A stretch of 64,000 nucleotides of DNA. Origin: Karstenula rhodostoma CBS 690.94. Taxonomy: Eukaryota; Ascomycota; Dothideomycetes; Pleosporales; Didymosphaeriaceae. Each line of letters starts with the position of its first letter. Within the stretch, counting starts at the first letter, position 1. Position numbers and translations under genes: made by a program. The stretch spans positions 1,372,437-1,436,436 of the forward strand of contig MU001504.1 of NCBI GenBank assembly GCA_010093485.1. Reading direction: 5' to 3'. The notes under the pieces are model-generated. The model was not told the origin of the DNA. It was given only the letters and a program-made list of their open reading frames with translations, and ran no database searches. Shown here one piece after another: positions 10,516 to 21,929 of this stretch.

Positions 10516-11444
10516 CTATGAAGCTATGGGTGCCTGTGTCTGTGCCGATGCAGCTCCGGGGCCGCCCTTCTGTCCAGTTACGGAGTGCTCTTTCAGGAAC
10601 TCGGGATCGTTTTCGAACTCTTCTCGTACCTGCACAAGTCAGCAAAGAGTTTTCTGTCATGATTAACCTCGAGACTTACAATGTCCAAGCCACCAACTAG
10701 CTCACCCTCCGCATACAACTGCGGGAACGTCGGCCACTCCGAGTACTCCTTCAATCCCTGCCTCACCTCATCATCCGCCAAGATATTGAAGAACCCATAC
10801 CGAATGCCCTTCTCCCTAAGGAGAGCGACTGTCTGCCTGCTGAAGCCACACTGCGGTGCGCTGGGTGTGCCTTTCATGAAGAGCATGACGGGCGCCGCCT
10901 TGACGAGCTCGCCCAGCCGCGCGTTCAGCTCCTCCTTGCTCGTCTCGGCGTCGCCGGAGCTGTACTCGGGCGCAGTGTTGGGATCTGACGCATTCGGTGC
11001 GTATCCGGCGAGGTTCTTCGCGCCATTGGTATCTGCGCCGTTGGTCTGCGGAGGCTTGCTGACCGTCTGTGCGGGTGGGAGGCTCGTCTTCGCGGCGCCG
11101 CTTCCTGCGCCAGCGTACTTCTCCACCGCTGCGCGCACCTTGGCGGCGTCTGAGCCTGAGACTGTCTCCAGCGCCTGCCCCCCTCGCTGCAGCACTATGA
11201 AGGGCACGGCGGATACATCGTACTGCTCTGCGATCTCGGGCAGCTCTTCGGCGTCGAGGGCGACAAACTTTATGGGCGCATCGGCGGGGTATGTGCTAGC
11301 GAGGGTGGAGAGGATCACGGACATCTGCTTGCAGGGCGCAGCCCATGGTGCGTGGAAGTAGATGACGGCGACCGTGGATTGCGGGAGCGACGAGATTTCA
11401 GACTGGAAGGCGGACTCGGACGTGACTTCTTGAACTGTCGCCAT
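10516..11444 (-). CDS. Monothiol glutaredoxin, Grx3/4 (GrxD) type
   Basis: Model on the minus strand: exon 10680-11444, intron 10630-10679, exon 10516-10629; 292 aa. Residues 1-105 form a thioredoxin-like domain with WAAPC at 34-38, having only one Cys in place of WCGPC. A Ser/Ala/Pro-rich linker (about 110-165) follows. The glutaredoxin domain carries the monothiol CGFS motif at 199-202 and then WPTFPQLY and GGLDIV. Without the intron the frame would end in an unrelated tail; with it the expected VREEFENDPEF continuation appears. Grx3/4 proteins bind a bridging [2Fe-2S] cluster with glutathione in cytosol and nucleus. They deliver iron signals to transcription factors such as HapX in moulds. 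The gene is divergent from RPF2. Confidence 0.95.
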
Positions 11445-11750
11445 GGTGTGGGTGAATTTTGCCTGCAGCGCTGGAGTGTGGAGGTATGCAGGGCAGAAAA
11501 ATTGTTGGGAGTGTAGAGGGCAGGTCGAGCAACGTGAGGAAGGTTTCCGCGGCGATTGTTTGTAATGGGCGGATGGGGTGAGAATGCTGGCGCATCTGAT
11601 AATCCCCTCTGACGTGCTTGCCCCTCAAATGCGCTCGCCAAGCACTCCGCATTATCAGATCATCCGGAGTCAACGGCCGCCGACGCCGACGCTGCAAAAA
11701 AGTTCCCGCCAAGATTTCGGTTTCGCGACTCGCTCTCGAACAACGCGAAC
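11445..11750. promoter_or_regulatory. Shared divergent promoter, Grx3/4 and RPF2
   Basis: The 306 bp between the two start codons must hold both promoters. The stretch has no TATA box that stands out. Confidence 0.5.
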
Positions 11751-12826
11751 ATGTTGCGACAAGTGTGAGTATCTGCGTGCGAACTGGTTCTTGAAGAACG
11801 ACAGGCTGACGCATCGCATAGCAAACCCAAAAATGCCCGCGCAAAGCGGGCAATGGACAAGCGCGAGCCGCTCCAGAACGAGAACCCCAAGTCTACGCTC
11901 TTCGTCACCGGCCCCAGGACGTCGCAGATTCTCAAGCTCTGCACCGCCGATCTGCGCATGCTCAAGAAGCCGTTCATCGAAACCTTCACCAAGAAGAACG
12001 ACATTAAACCGTTTGAAGATGCTTCCTGTACGCTCCTCCCATCTCTCTGTTCGCGAACCCATGTTAACACGCACCCCCAGCCCTCGAGTTCTTCTCCCTC
12101 AAAAACGACACTTCTCTCCTCATTTTCTCCGTACACTCCAAAAAGCGCCCCCACTGCCTCACCCTCGTCCGCACCCACGGCCACAAGATCCTTGACATGC
12201 TCGAGCTCTACGTGAACCCCACCTCCTTCCGCACCCTGCAGCAGTTCAAGAACAAGAAGCCCGCTGTCGGCCTTAAGCCTCTCATCGCCTTCCACGGCGC
12301 CCCCTTCGAGGACCCCAACCAGACAAAGTGGACCCTCGCAAAGTCACTCCTGCTGGACTTGTTTCGGGGCCAGGAAGCGAACGAGGTCGACGTGGAAGGG
12401 CTGCAGTACATGATTGACATCAGTGTGGCGGAGGTCGTGGAGGGCGAGCCGGCGCCCGAGCTGCGCATACGTTTCTACCTTATCAAGACGCTGAAGAGCG
12501 GGCACAAGTTGCCGCGCGTCGAGGTCGAGGAGATGGGCCCGCGCATCGATGCGACGCTGGGCCGCGAGCAGTTCGCGGACTCGGATATGATGAAGTCGGC
12601 GCTGAAGAAGCCCAAGGGTGCGGAGCCCAGGACGAAGAAGAACATCGATATGGATATCATGGGTGACAAGATGGGCAAGGTGCATTTGCCGAAGCAGAAC
12701 TTTGGCGAGTTGCAGAGCAGGAAGATGAAGGGTTTGAAGCGCGGCAGGACGCCGGATGGTGATGTGGAGATGGACGATGCGGACATGGTTATCGACGAGA
12801 CGCTACCGAAGAAAACGAGGGTTTAA
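11751..12826 (+). CDS. RPF2: Ribosome production factor 2 (Brix domain)
   Basis: Model: exons 11751-11764, 11822-12027 and 12081-12826, encoding 321 aa. The tiny first exon (MLRQ plus two bases) is required to give the family N-terminus MLRQVKPKNARAKRA; both introns (57 and 53 nt) restore frame. The Brix domain runs from about residue 30 to 235, with STLFVTGPRTSQ near its start and the typical ELYVNPTSFRTLQQF and KPLIAFHGAPFE. The C-terminal tail is basic and contains GLKRGR. Rpf2 works with Rrs1 to bring the 5S RNP (5S rRNA, uL18 and uL5) into pre-60S particles in the nucleolus. The length fits the family. It is convergent with MMS19. Confidence 0.95.
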
Positions 12827-13007
12827 CTCGGTGAAAGATGACGCGAAGCTCAGAGTGGAAGCCTGAGGCGCGAGACGGCGAGATATTGCATGGGCGGCGT
12901 TAAGGGCATGCTTCGGCGTTGACATGCAGATATACCACTTCAAAAGTGACCATATTTACGATTCTCTACCACTCTATTATTCCGCATCAGATCATAAAGT
13001 CCATCAT

Positions 13008-16000
13008 TTAATCATCATCATCCCCAGCTTCGTCCACCTGCAACCACCTCGCCCGGCACTTTACAGCCGCGCTTCTAACCTCTCTCTTCCCATCATCCAA
13101 TGCCGCTATCAACTTCCTGCAAACCTGCCTCCGGTATGGTAAAACAACTTCCAATTTCAGTTTGTCCGGTATCAGCATCAGACACCGGCAAGCGGCTGCG
13201 CGCACTCTCGCCGGCGTCGGCGACTCCTTGTTCAGCACGGAATTTGCTAGCAACCGCGAGATCAGACTCCCAGCATGCTCCTGCACGACCTCTGGCTTCT
13301 CCGCAAGCGTGGACGCTAGCGTGCCAATCGCGGCCTCTTTGACAAAGTCCTCGCCCTTGAGATCGAGGGACTGAAGGAGTAGGAGGATAAGACTGGGAAC
13401 CTCCTCAATGACGATATCGAAAGGAAGCCATCTCAGTATGCCACTGAGCGCAATGAGGTAATTACGCTTCGTCTCCGCAGACGCCTCGCGGAACGCTTGC
13501 GTGATGTTAGGTACCAGCAGCGCGAACGATTTCTGTTTATGCAGCCCAGATATCTGGCAGTGGTTTTGCTTGGTGATGAGGTCGTCCGGCTGCAGAAGCG
13601 TGCTGAATCCGTGCGCTATGGCTGCGCCGTACTTCGGGTGGGACAAGAAGTCCAGAAGCTTTGGGTATAGTTTGGCCAGGACGGGACTGCTGCGCAAAAG
13701 GATGCCCTTGAGACATGCGAAGATGACGCGTATCCTGGGCGGATTGAGCTTCTCTGGGTGGAAGAGTTCGAACGGGGCTTCCGTCAACGGGTCCATGCAT
13801 GTCTTCAGGGCCCCAGCCGAATAGAATTTATTGATGACAAGGGAAAGTTGGCGAAGAGAAGCCGAGCGCACGGGGATCGATAGATCGGAATGTTGTGTGT
13901 AGTTCACGAGTGAAGAGACCAGGAACTCGATTTCGCAGGGCAATCGAGTCTCCTTGCGGAAGGAGGCAAGAAGATGGGTCGATACAATCATGGTCTTGTG
14001 GTTCTCGGGAGGTGCGCTGATATTGAAAGGTGGGAGTTCGGCCTGCGGGGTGCCTCTGAAGAGGGTGTATAGCTCTGAAGCGATTGCTTCCTGCTGTTCG
14101 GTGGACTGGGATCGGACAACGATATTGCAGATTCTGCCAACGAGGTCGAGGGTGGTTTCGTTGTTGAAAGCTTCGGGATGAGATGCATCCGCACTCGAAG
14201 TTCGCTTCAAAAGCGGTAATACAATATCCTGGTAGTAGGTCGATGTATTGGGGTCCTGTTCGAGCTTGTTCGACCCTTTCGTGAGCGCATAAAGAATCGC
14301 TGATAAGAGAGCCACTATGTACCCAGACGAAGCATTTTGCGAGACTGCGGCCGAGAACTTGTTCTTGAGCCGGAGAATGACGGTATCGAAGACGTCCTCT
14401 TCGTTGGCCATTTTGGCGAAAGCTTCCAAGACAGCTACATGGCCACTGGAACCTTCGTCTGTGTCGGGAAGTTGCGCCATAAAAGCCGGAAATGCCTTGT
14501 CGATGACAACCTGGGGTTTCTGATGCGCAATTTCCACAAGGCTGTTGATAGCGCTCTCCTTAATCTCGTCTTTTCCAAATGACTCCTCATGTATGACAAT
14601 GGCGTGGAGTAGCTGTATGATCTTTCCGATGTCATCCTCGCTCAGAAGTTCTCTGACTTTCGAAAGCTGAAGCAAACCGTCCGCGCAAACTAATCGATAC
14701 GATACGTTATTGACGGGCGAGGTCTCGAGGCCATGCAGCAGGACTTCCAGAGCTTGATCGCGGAATTGCGCTAAAGCACCTTTCGGAGCGGATGCACCGG
14801 CGGATCCCGTCGACCGCCAGTCTCCATACACATCAATGTTAGCTTTGATCAGCTGTACGAATACTTCCAACAAGCCCCTCCGCTTCGCCATGTTATCGGC
14901 GGACTGGAATAGAGTGAACATGGTTGGTAGAATCCCAGCTAGGAGCAGATTGGTGACGTCTGGCGAGACGTTGGCAATCTTAGACACTATCCTGGCTGCG
15001 GCCTGGGACTGCTTCGTGGGAGCGTCTTCCAAATGTTCGTTGCATTCTTTGATGATCGGACGAAGATATGCGTTCAGTGGCCCACTTGTGCCTTGTGACA
15101 GCGTTTGAGCTATGGCAGCGAGTCCGTTCAAAGCCTCCTCGGCCAAATCTTCTTCTTGTACGTTCAGAATCTCGAATTTCAGCGCGTCCCATAGCGTAAT
15201 CGAGTAAAGCGAGACCGTGCGTGGCCCGTATTCCTGAACAGACGAAGTGATGGCTTGGAGGACGTCGCGCTTCGTGTTCATGGATGTCGAGTCCAGTTTG
15301 TCCAACAAGGCTGGGAACGCATACGGTGCAAAATCCGCAGTTGACGATATGCACTCCCGTAGTCTATCCTTCAAGTCTTGAGCTGTGATACCGTACGGAT
15401 CGTCGGGTGGGGGTCTGAACGTAATGGGGAAGTAGTTGAAGACGGCATCGAAGAGATCCTGAGCATCCGCGCCGATATTCCACTCCGTCATGGGTACGCG
15501 CAAGATGGAAAATACAAGCATGAGGTTTCGCGGGTCCTTTTCGCCATCAAAGTATGCAATGAAGCGCGATAGGAAATCGGGCTGCGAATCGTGCAGAGTC
15601 CGCAGAGCATCTCTGTATTTCGCCAGGAGTGCGTCTATGAGGCGTAGCACGGGGTATCGTTCGCTTTGCTGTTTGTACTGGCGGAGTGGACTGGTGTTCG
15701 CAAGGAGAGTTTCCATGATGGTCTGCGCCCGCTCGCCATCCCATTTCCCGCGCTCCTCGAGCGCCAACAAAGCCTTCGCGCATGAGCCTATACCGTCGCC
15801 GTCTTCGGTGCGGGAGAGGACGAAGTCGCATAGGAGGTTTCCTAGATATTCTCAGTTCCTACTTCTCCTTCAGGCAGAAGAGCGGCCGAACGTACGCTGC
15901 TGCAGCGAGAGCACTTTGGGCGGGACGAAACCAAGCACCTCGGCGAGGTAGGCAATGGCTACCAACGTCAGCGATACCTTTCAGCAGAAGAAATCAGAAA

Positions 16001-16229
16001 CTCACATTTCACCCGAATTGCGACATCCTCGCTGTTGAAATATTCGCCGAGCTCCTCAATCAACTTCAACAGCTTCAAGTCGCCATCGGTCAATCCTGTA
16101 CACACCCGTCAGTCGCATCTTCCCCGCCGCCGCGCGTCTCCACTCACGCGTCGCACTCTTCTGTGCGATCTGGCTCGCCTCGCGCTTGTTGCGGTCATAC
16201 TCCAGCAAGAACTGCTGGATGTCTGACAT
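13008..16229 (-). CDS. MMS19: MMS19/Met18, cytosolic Fe-S assembly targeting factor
   Basis: Model on the minus strand: exons 16148-16229, 16006-16095, 15896-15958 and 13008-15841, giving 1022 aa. All three introns are short and frame-restoring, and cluster in the first 90 codons. The protein is an alpha-solenoid of HEAT-like repeats. The N-terminal part includes the conserved stretch FDAVFNYFPITFRPPPDDPY. The C-terminus ends in HEAT motifs (CRKLIAALDDGKREVRSAAV) and an acidic tail. Length is as expected for the family. Mms19 forms the CIA targeting complex with Cia1 and Cia2 and hands Fe-S clusters to DNA polymerases, helicases and TFIIH component XPD. It is divergent from MTD1, with 297 bp between start codons. 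Confidence 0.95.
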
Positions 16230-16526
16230 GCTCACAAGATAATTGATAGAGGCAGAGTGCAGTGCTGCTCAACGCGGGGCCATGCGATACGCGAGCTTGT
16301 CGGTTACAGTAATGACGCGACCTAAGTGTTGATTGGCCGATGTCGGAAGGTGGGGCGTCGCAAAAAAAGTTCGGGGCACGCGGGGGAAGTAGGCGCGTGA
16401 ATCAGATGGAAGATTGATTGCGACTGAAAGTGCTGGCGAGGTATTGTATAAGAATTGATTGCTGGGCTTCTACGACGTCGTTGATTCTTCATTGTTTTTC
16501 CTGCTTTGCACGAAAGTCACCCCACC
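16230..16526. promoter_or_regulatory. Shared divergent promoter, MMS19 and MTD1
   Basis: The 297 bp between the start codons must serve both genes. An AAAAAAAG tract lies near 16362. No other element was identified with confidence. Confidence 0.45.
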
Positions 16527-17633
16527 ATGGTCGAGGAGAAACCCAATTGCAAGGTCATTCTTGCCAACAACATCGCGAAGAGGCTGTTGGAGGAAGTGCA
16601 CGATGGGCTGAAGAAAATCGACCGCAAGCCGCTGCTCGTGGGCTTCCTCTCGTCGCAAGATCCCGCCGCCAGAGTCTACGCGGAATGGACGGGCAAGACG
16701 GCCAACGAAAAGTGAGCTTGTTCGTCCGTTTACTACACATGCAGTTGGACAATACAGCAATATGTAAAACGGTTCTAATATCGTATAGTGGCTTCGCATT
16801 CGAGCTCCGCGAACTCGACCGCGAAGTCCTCGAAGACGCCCTCATCGACGCAAATAACGACGACAAGGTCGACGGCATCATTGTCTACTACCCCATCTTC
16901 GGCAACCGCCAGGACCAGTACCTGCAGCAGATCGTCTCCATCGACAAGGACGTCGAAGGCCTCTCGCACCAGTATATCTTCAACATGTACCAGAACATCC
17001 GCTTCCTCGACGACGCAAACACGAAGAAGAGCATCCTGCCCTGCACACCACTCGCCGTCATCAAGATCCTCGAATACCTGCAGATATACAACTCCATACT
17101 GCCCTACGGCAACAGGTTGCACGGCCGCACCATCACAGTCATCAACCGGAGCGAGGTTGTCGGACGTCCGCTGGCTGCGCTCCTCGCGAACGACGGAGCA
17201 TGCGTGTACAGCGTTGACATCAACGACGTACAGACATTCACGCGAGGCGAGGGGCTACGCAAGCGCAGGCACGAGGTGGATGAGAAGCCGGGGTGGACGA
17301 TCAAGGACTGCTTGCCCATCAGCGACGTCGTCATCAGCGGCGTGCCAGGCGACACGTACAAGGTCCCGCTGGAGCACATGCGAGCCGGCGCCGTCTGCAT
17401 CAACTTCTCCAGCGAGAGGAACTTCACGCCCGAGGTCAAGGAGAAGGCGTCCATTTATGTGCCTGCGATCGGCAAGGTCACTATTGTAGTTCTCCTTCGA
17501 AACTTGCTCGTAAGTGCACTGGACCTGTACCAACGGGAACCTGCCACTGACATGGGTGTAGCGCATGGTGCAGAACAAGATCAACGCAGCAGAGGATGCC
17601 GCACAGAAAGCCGCAGACGAGAAAGCTTCATAA
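16527..17633 (+). CDS. MTD1: NAD-dependent methylenetetrahydrofolate dehydrogenase
   Basis: Model: exons 16527-16711, 16789-17509 and 17562-17633, encoding 325 aa. The ATG has a strong context (CCACCATGG). Diagnostic segments are VDGIIVYYPIFGNRQDQYL (substrate side), the DKDVEGLS motif, PCTPLAVIKILEYL and the Rossmann motif INRSEVVGRPLAALLANDGA. Then come SGVPGDTYKV and GKVTIVVLLRNLL. Length and motifs match the cytosolic monofunctional Mtd1 group (about 320 aa), not the bifunctional FolD type. It oxidises 5,10-methylene-THF to methenyl-THF with NAD+ and supplies one-carbon units for purine synthesis. The last exon encodes an Ala/Lys-rich tail. Confidence 0.95.
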
Positions 17634-20463
17634 ATCTTTTGCGGGCGTTGAGCTTGCGCCAATTTCTTTTCGTCTCGATACCCTGTAGCAGGCCGAAAGC
17701 CACCGAAAGTTTCTCGTCCCATGCTCTTCGATTCCCATATCTGCGTGATGTAACTACCAGGTTACCTCTTCCGTACTTCTTGCTCGACTACTCTTGCCAC
17801 TGGATAGCACATATTAACAGCAACGACATCTGCGGTAAGCGGAGCGGCGGGTTGTGATGATACTGCTGCATATCACTCGCAGCAGTCCATATTTGCGCCG
17901 CTGAAGACTCAAATCATCCACCAAAAACACGACATAATTAGCCCCGGCGCTCGCCATCCAGAGCCACTCCAGCCCAAAAGTATGCCTCCAGTCTGATCTC
18001 GCACGAGTGTCTCGCCTCTCGCCGCCGTCCCCACGACGACCCGTGGACAGAGACACGGCGCGTTTCTATTTTCGCCAGCCGCACGGAGCACTCTCGAAAA
18101 AGCACCCGTTGCATTGCATGGCGGGCGGGAAGGAGCGTTGCCACGATCTGGGGTCTGGGGCCGGCTGTCGTGCCCGTGTCAGCAACGAGCGAGCGACTAG
18201 CAGCCAGGCATCCAGCGTGCGCTCGAGACGCTGAAGGGTGACAGTCGGCTCTGTGAGACAATGGTTTGGGGGGAACCATACTAGAGGTTGGACGAACGGA
18301 GGTGCGCCGAGGTGCGCCGCGGGTGTAACGGACGACGGAGTGCGGTGCGTAAGGCTGAACCGCGGTGTTACGGGTGCCGTGGCAGATGCATGGCAGTTGC
18401 AGAAAGCTCCTACCGACAGCAGTGGCGTTGCGATTGCAGATACAATCTTAGAAACCAGAGTGCTTGTGTTTCAGATGGAGGTGTAGGTCACGGCCCCCAT
18501 TGTGTGCTCGCGTAATGCGAAAGGGGGCCGAAAAGACACAGAGTTCGCATAGTGAATACGGAAGGGTGTTCGCTCGAAAAGGGGTCATGTTAAACAAGTG
18601 ATCGGAAACTAGTCGGTGCTCTGACAGTTATGGTACTACTTGAAGCTTGGACTCATTACTCCCGGCTGTCATCAGGTGGGCGTCTGGGTCTAGAATGACG
18701 GATGCCGGAGGAGATCGAAGTCTTCGCTCACTTTGTTCGATGACTGTCAGTAGTCGGTCATGTGTCAGCTTGAATAGCAAATTCAGGCGCTGGAGTCCAG
18801 TTGACAAACGGGACAGTAATTCTCCAAGGCTGCCCAAGCTCGTCTAGCGACATTGCGGCTCTTCCAGAATGTTGCACAAAACCGTTTGGAAATGTTTGAA
18901 GGTGAAATTTCAGTCGTATATTCTTTCCTGGTGGGTACCTTACGCCCATGGTCGCGGAAGGGGGCACATGAGAGCGACTGCAGGGGTTTCAGAAAGTTTC
19001 CGCAATACGCCTTGGTTGATCAAAGCTTGACTTAATATATTTCACCGGTGAGAAGTCTCCTGTGACAGCGTGTGCATCATGTCGAGTGCAAGGCTATCTG
19101 CCACCGCAATGGCTACTGCGCCATCGCGCGTGAACAAGTACCAGGGCTCTCCGTATGCCCATTGGACGGCTTCATGCCTGCCGAGAGGTCCATTGTGGCA
19201 TAGTCTGCTGTTCGGTCAGAATCAAAGCGTCCGCTGGGGCCGGTCAACGTGATCTCGTGGGGTATTGGTCTTGTCACTAGGCTTGACTGGGTCCACACGG
19301 CTATTGGCTGCCGATGAGATCTTCTGGATAAGGTTGCAAGTAGACGATCCGCATCTCGACTTGACTAAACCCAATCGAAATTTCCCGCTCTGCGGTTTGG
19401 CCTTTGTCTTACACATTGTCAAAACTTGCAAGGGGGATGATACGCCGCTATGGTATCTGAGCTCTATGCGCACGGCTTTGCCCGTTTGTCCCTTCGATAC
19501 CGTGAGCATCGACCTAAGCATGTAATGGCTAGTGAGTGGCACACGCAGTTGGTGCTGCAGATATGCGCGTACATTCCACAAAGACTAGTGTAAGGCACTG
19601 TGTGTACATGCGGAGGCTTTTGTTGCGAACAATTTTACTACTGCAAATCTAGGCAAGACGTACCCTGTCTTAGCGTCGTGAAAGGCGGTGTTAGTGTTGT
19701 CTTGATAGTGGCGCTGCTGCCGAGGGTGTCGGCGAATGTCGATCGAGGGTTCCTATTCCTCCTCGGACTTCGTCAATAACTGCCTCGTTTACCAGGGTCG
19801 ACATCTCAAAAGGTGTGACGCCCGCACTTTTGGGGCTGAGTGTTCGTATCTTCGCCCCCGATGTACTGGTACTCGGACCGTATCAGGGTTCGCTTGACAC
19901 TCCCGAGAAGAATGGTTTCGCTTTCGGCGATGCTTGGAATACCTAAGAACCGCCTTCGGTTCCGGATTATGTCTGGTTAGTCGTCTGTTTCATACTCTCA
20001 TGCCAATCGTAGGGTGGAGTGACCCCAGTCCTTCGAGACCCAAAGTGTGTACGAGGTGGCTGCACTCTCCATGTCTCACAGAGACGTGAAATATCTTCCT
20101 AGAAGCACCGTCCATCTTGTGGGGAGGATAGATCCTCGACATGCACAGACCCCACGCGATAGGCTTCCCTGTTCACTCAGTACAAGTCTTTGATTAGAAA
20201 TTGGACTGTGCTCACCAGTTTCACATGCGCAAAAGACATTCTATCAGGTCTGCTCTTGTTTAGGTAGAATAGTGACCCCAACCAAGCTAGCCTTTGACTA
20301 ACCAGGCTTACACAGAGTGTCGAGGCTGTAGCTCTGTCCGACGCACAATAATCTGGTGCCTTTCATCCTTGGTAGTTGTGTCCGAGACATAGTGGTGGGC
20401 GAATTGCTCATACCCTCGGTCGAACAGGATCACACGCCTCTATCCCACTACAAAAGGCGAAGC
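17634..20463. other. 2.8-kb gene-poor stretch
   Basis: Only short overlapping frames (up to about 120 codons) occur on both strands, none with recognisable sequence or a convincing start. No RNA gene was spotted. It may contain the 3' UTR of MTD1 and the promoter of the next small gene. Confidence 0.5.
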
Positions 20464-20962
20464 ATGGAGAGCGAAGGGGAGCAGGTCCAGCAGCTCATCA
20501 GTCCAGAGAAGACCACACCTTCATCCATAGACGACCGGAGAATCAATCCACGAAGCAGCTCGATACCGACAGACTCGTTCCACACGATGTCGTATCCTGA
20601 AAACCAGCAACCAGCCAGCAGCGCTGCACAGGTAGGCACCAATCCTAGCTCTTTTTTCTACGGTGTGTATGGGGTAAGCTCGCGCTCTTCTGTAGTGAGC
20701 ATTACTGAAAGAGTCCGAGTTTCGCGTACGCTCGTTGTGTCCTGGGATTTCTGCTGACTACCCCCAATAGACGAACGGGAATAGATCAGCGAATCCGACT
20801 ACGCAGGTCCCGGCACCGCCTTCATCGCCAGCGATGGAGCGTTTTCTCGGCGAGAGGGTATGGGAAGAACCATTCAACGGCCTGGGGTCCCGTGCTGTTG
20901 CATCAAACAATGCTAACAACGACAACAACGGTACATCTACTCAAGCCGAAAAGAGTTCTTGA
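20464..20962 (+). CDS. Small hypothetical protein, two exons
   Basis: Model: exons 20464-20673 and 20771-20962 joined across a 97-nt intron (GTAAGC donor, CAATAG acceptor), giving 133 aa. I do not recognise it. The N-terminal half is polar and Ser/Pro/Gln-rich (MESEGEQVQQLISPEK). The centre reads FFYGVYGTNGNRSANP across the splice. The C-terminal part has a compact segment, MERFLGERVWEEPFNGLGSR, followed by an Asn-rich tail. It appears disordered with one short ordered motif and has no signal peptide. The spliced frame stays open through both exons and ends cleanly, but the start is uncertain: a later ATG at 20587 in the same frame is possible. Confidence 0.5.
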
Positions 20963-21357
20963 AAAAGCGACGCTGAGACACAGATATCTACCGAGACGTG
21001 CCGCGTATGATTCGGGGATTTATCCGCTCTTTCTTATGCAAACGCTTCATCCGGGGATAACTCGATGTGCGATGCATGTCGAAGGTCAACTTATTGGGGG
21101 GCGTGTTTAGATCTGGAGAGGTGGCTGCGTGTGACGCTCATTTATCGCGAACTGTGAATTTAACGATGGAGTGATCTCTGGACATTAGCTATGAAGATAG
21201 AGAGGAATAATAGACCATTGGCTTTCAGCATCGCCGTTGAACATCTCGAGTGCCTGTGACAAGTTCATAATGTAGAATACGCTGAGGGCGAGCACCCGCG
21301 AAAGCACGGAGAAGACAGTTGTTGTTCATGACAGCAGCAGCAGGTGTTTCCAGAGCT

Positions 21358-21396
21358 GTGGTGGTGGTAGTGGTGGTGGTGGTGGTGGTGGTGGTG
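21358..21396 (+). repeat. GTG trinucleotide microsatellite
   Basis: About thirteen GTG units, one of them interrupted as GTA. The stretch lies in the intergenic region upstream of the AMP deaminase gene. Confidence 0.9.
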
Positions 21397-21929
21397 GGGA
21401 GTAGACTTGTCACGTCGCGCTCGCGTCTCACGTCGCTCCTTCCCCGCCAGTTCCCAGCAGGAAGCGAGCTTGGCTTATCGATTGCTTCCTGAGCCATCTC
21501 CAGCTTGAGATGCTGTGCGTACGCAATCCGCTCGGGTCTGGTGAGTCCAAAGACGCGTGTGTATACCAAGGTCAGCATGCTGTTGCTGCACCGACTTGAC
21601 AAACTTCGTGTCTGTGGATGGCATGTAGGAAGCAGCGGAATGCAAGACGACGGCTGCCGACGGCTATGCTGTTACAGTAGCTGGCACATGCAGCCCTGCA
21701 TTCAACATCATACACCCGTGCTCTGCACCTCTAAGATGTTTTGATTTTTGTCACAGTTGGACCTGTTGATAGACTTGTTGATAGCGACTTGATGTTGTTT
21801 GGAGAGGGAGGCGGAGGACGCCGACGCGCGGTCACATGCGGCCAGTACCGCTTGGGCGTCAGTCGCCCATGATTTATTTCGCCAGCGAGGAACAGCACAC
21901 AAGCTTCGCCTCCACCTCGACCCAGCACA

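Noticed and set aside
10681..11361. 226-codon plus-strand ORF
   Set aside because: It is antisense to the glutaredoxin gene.
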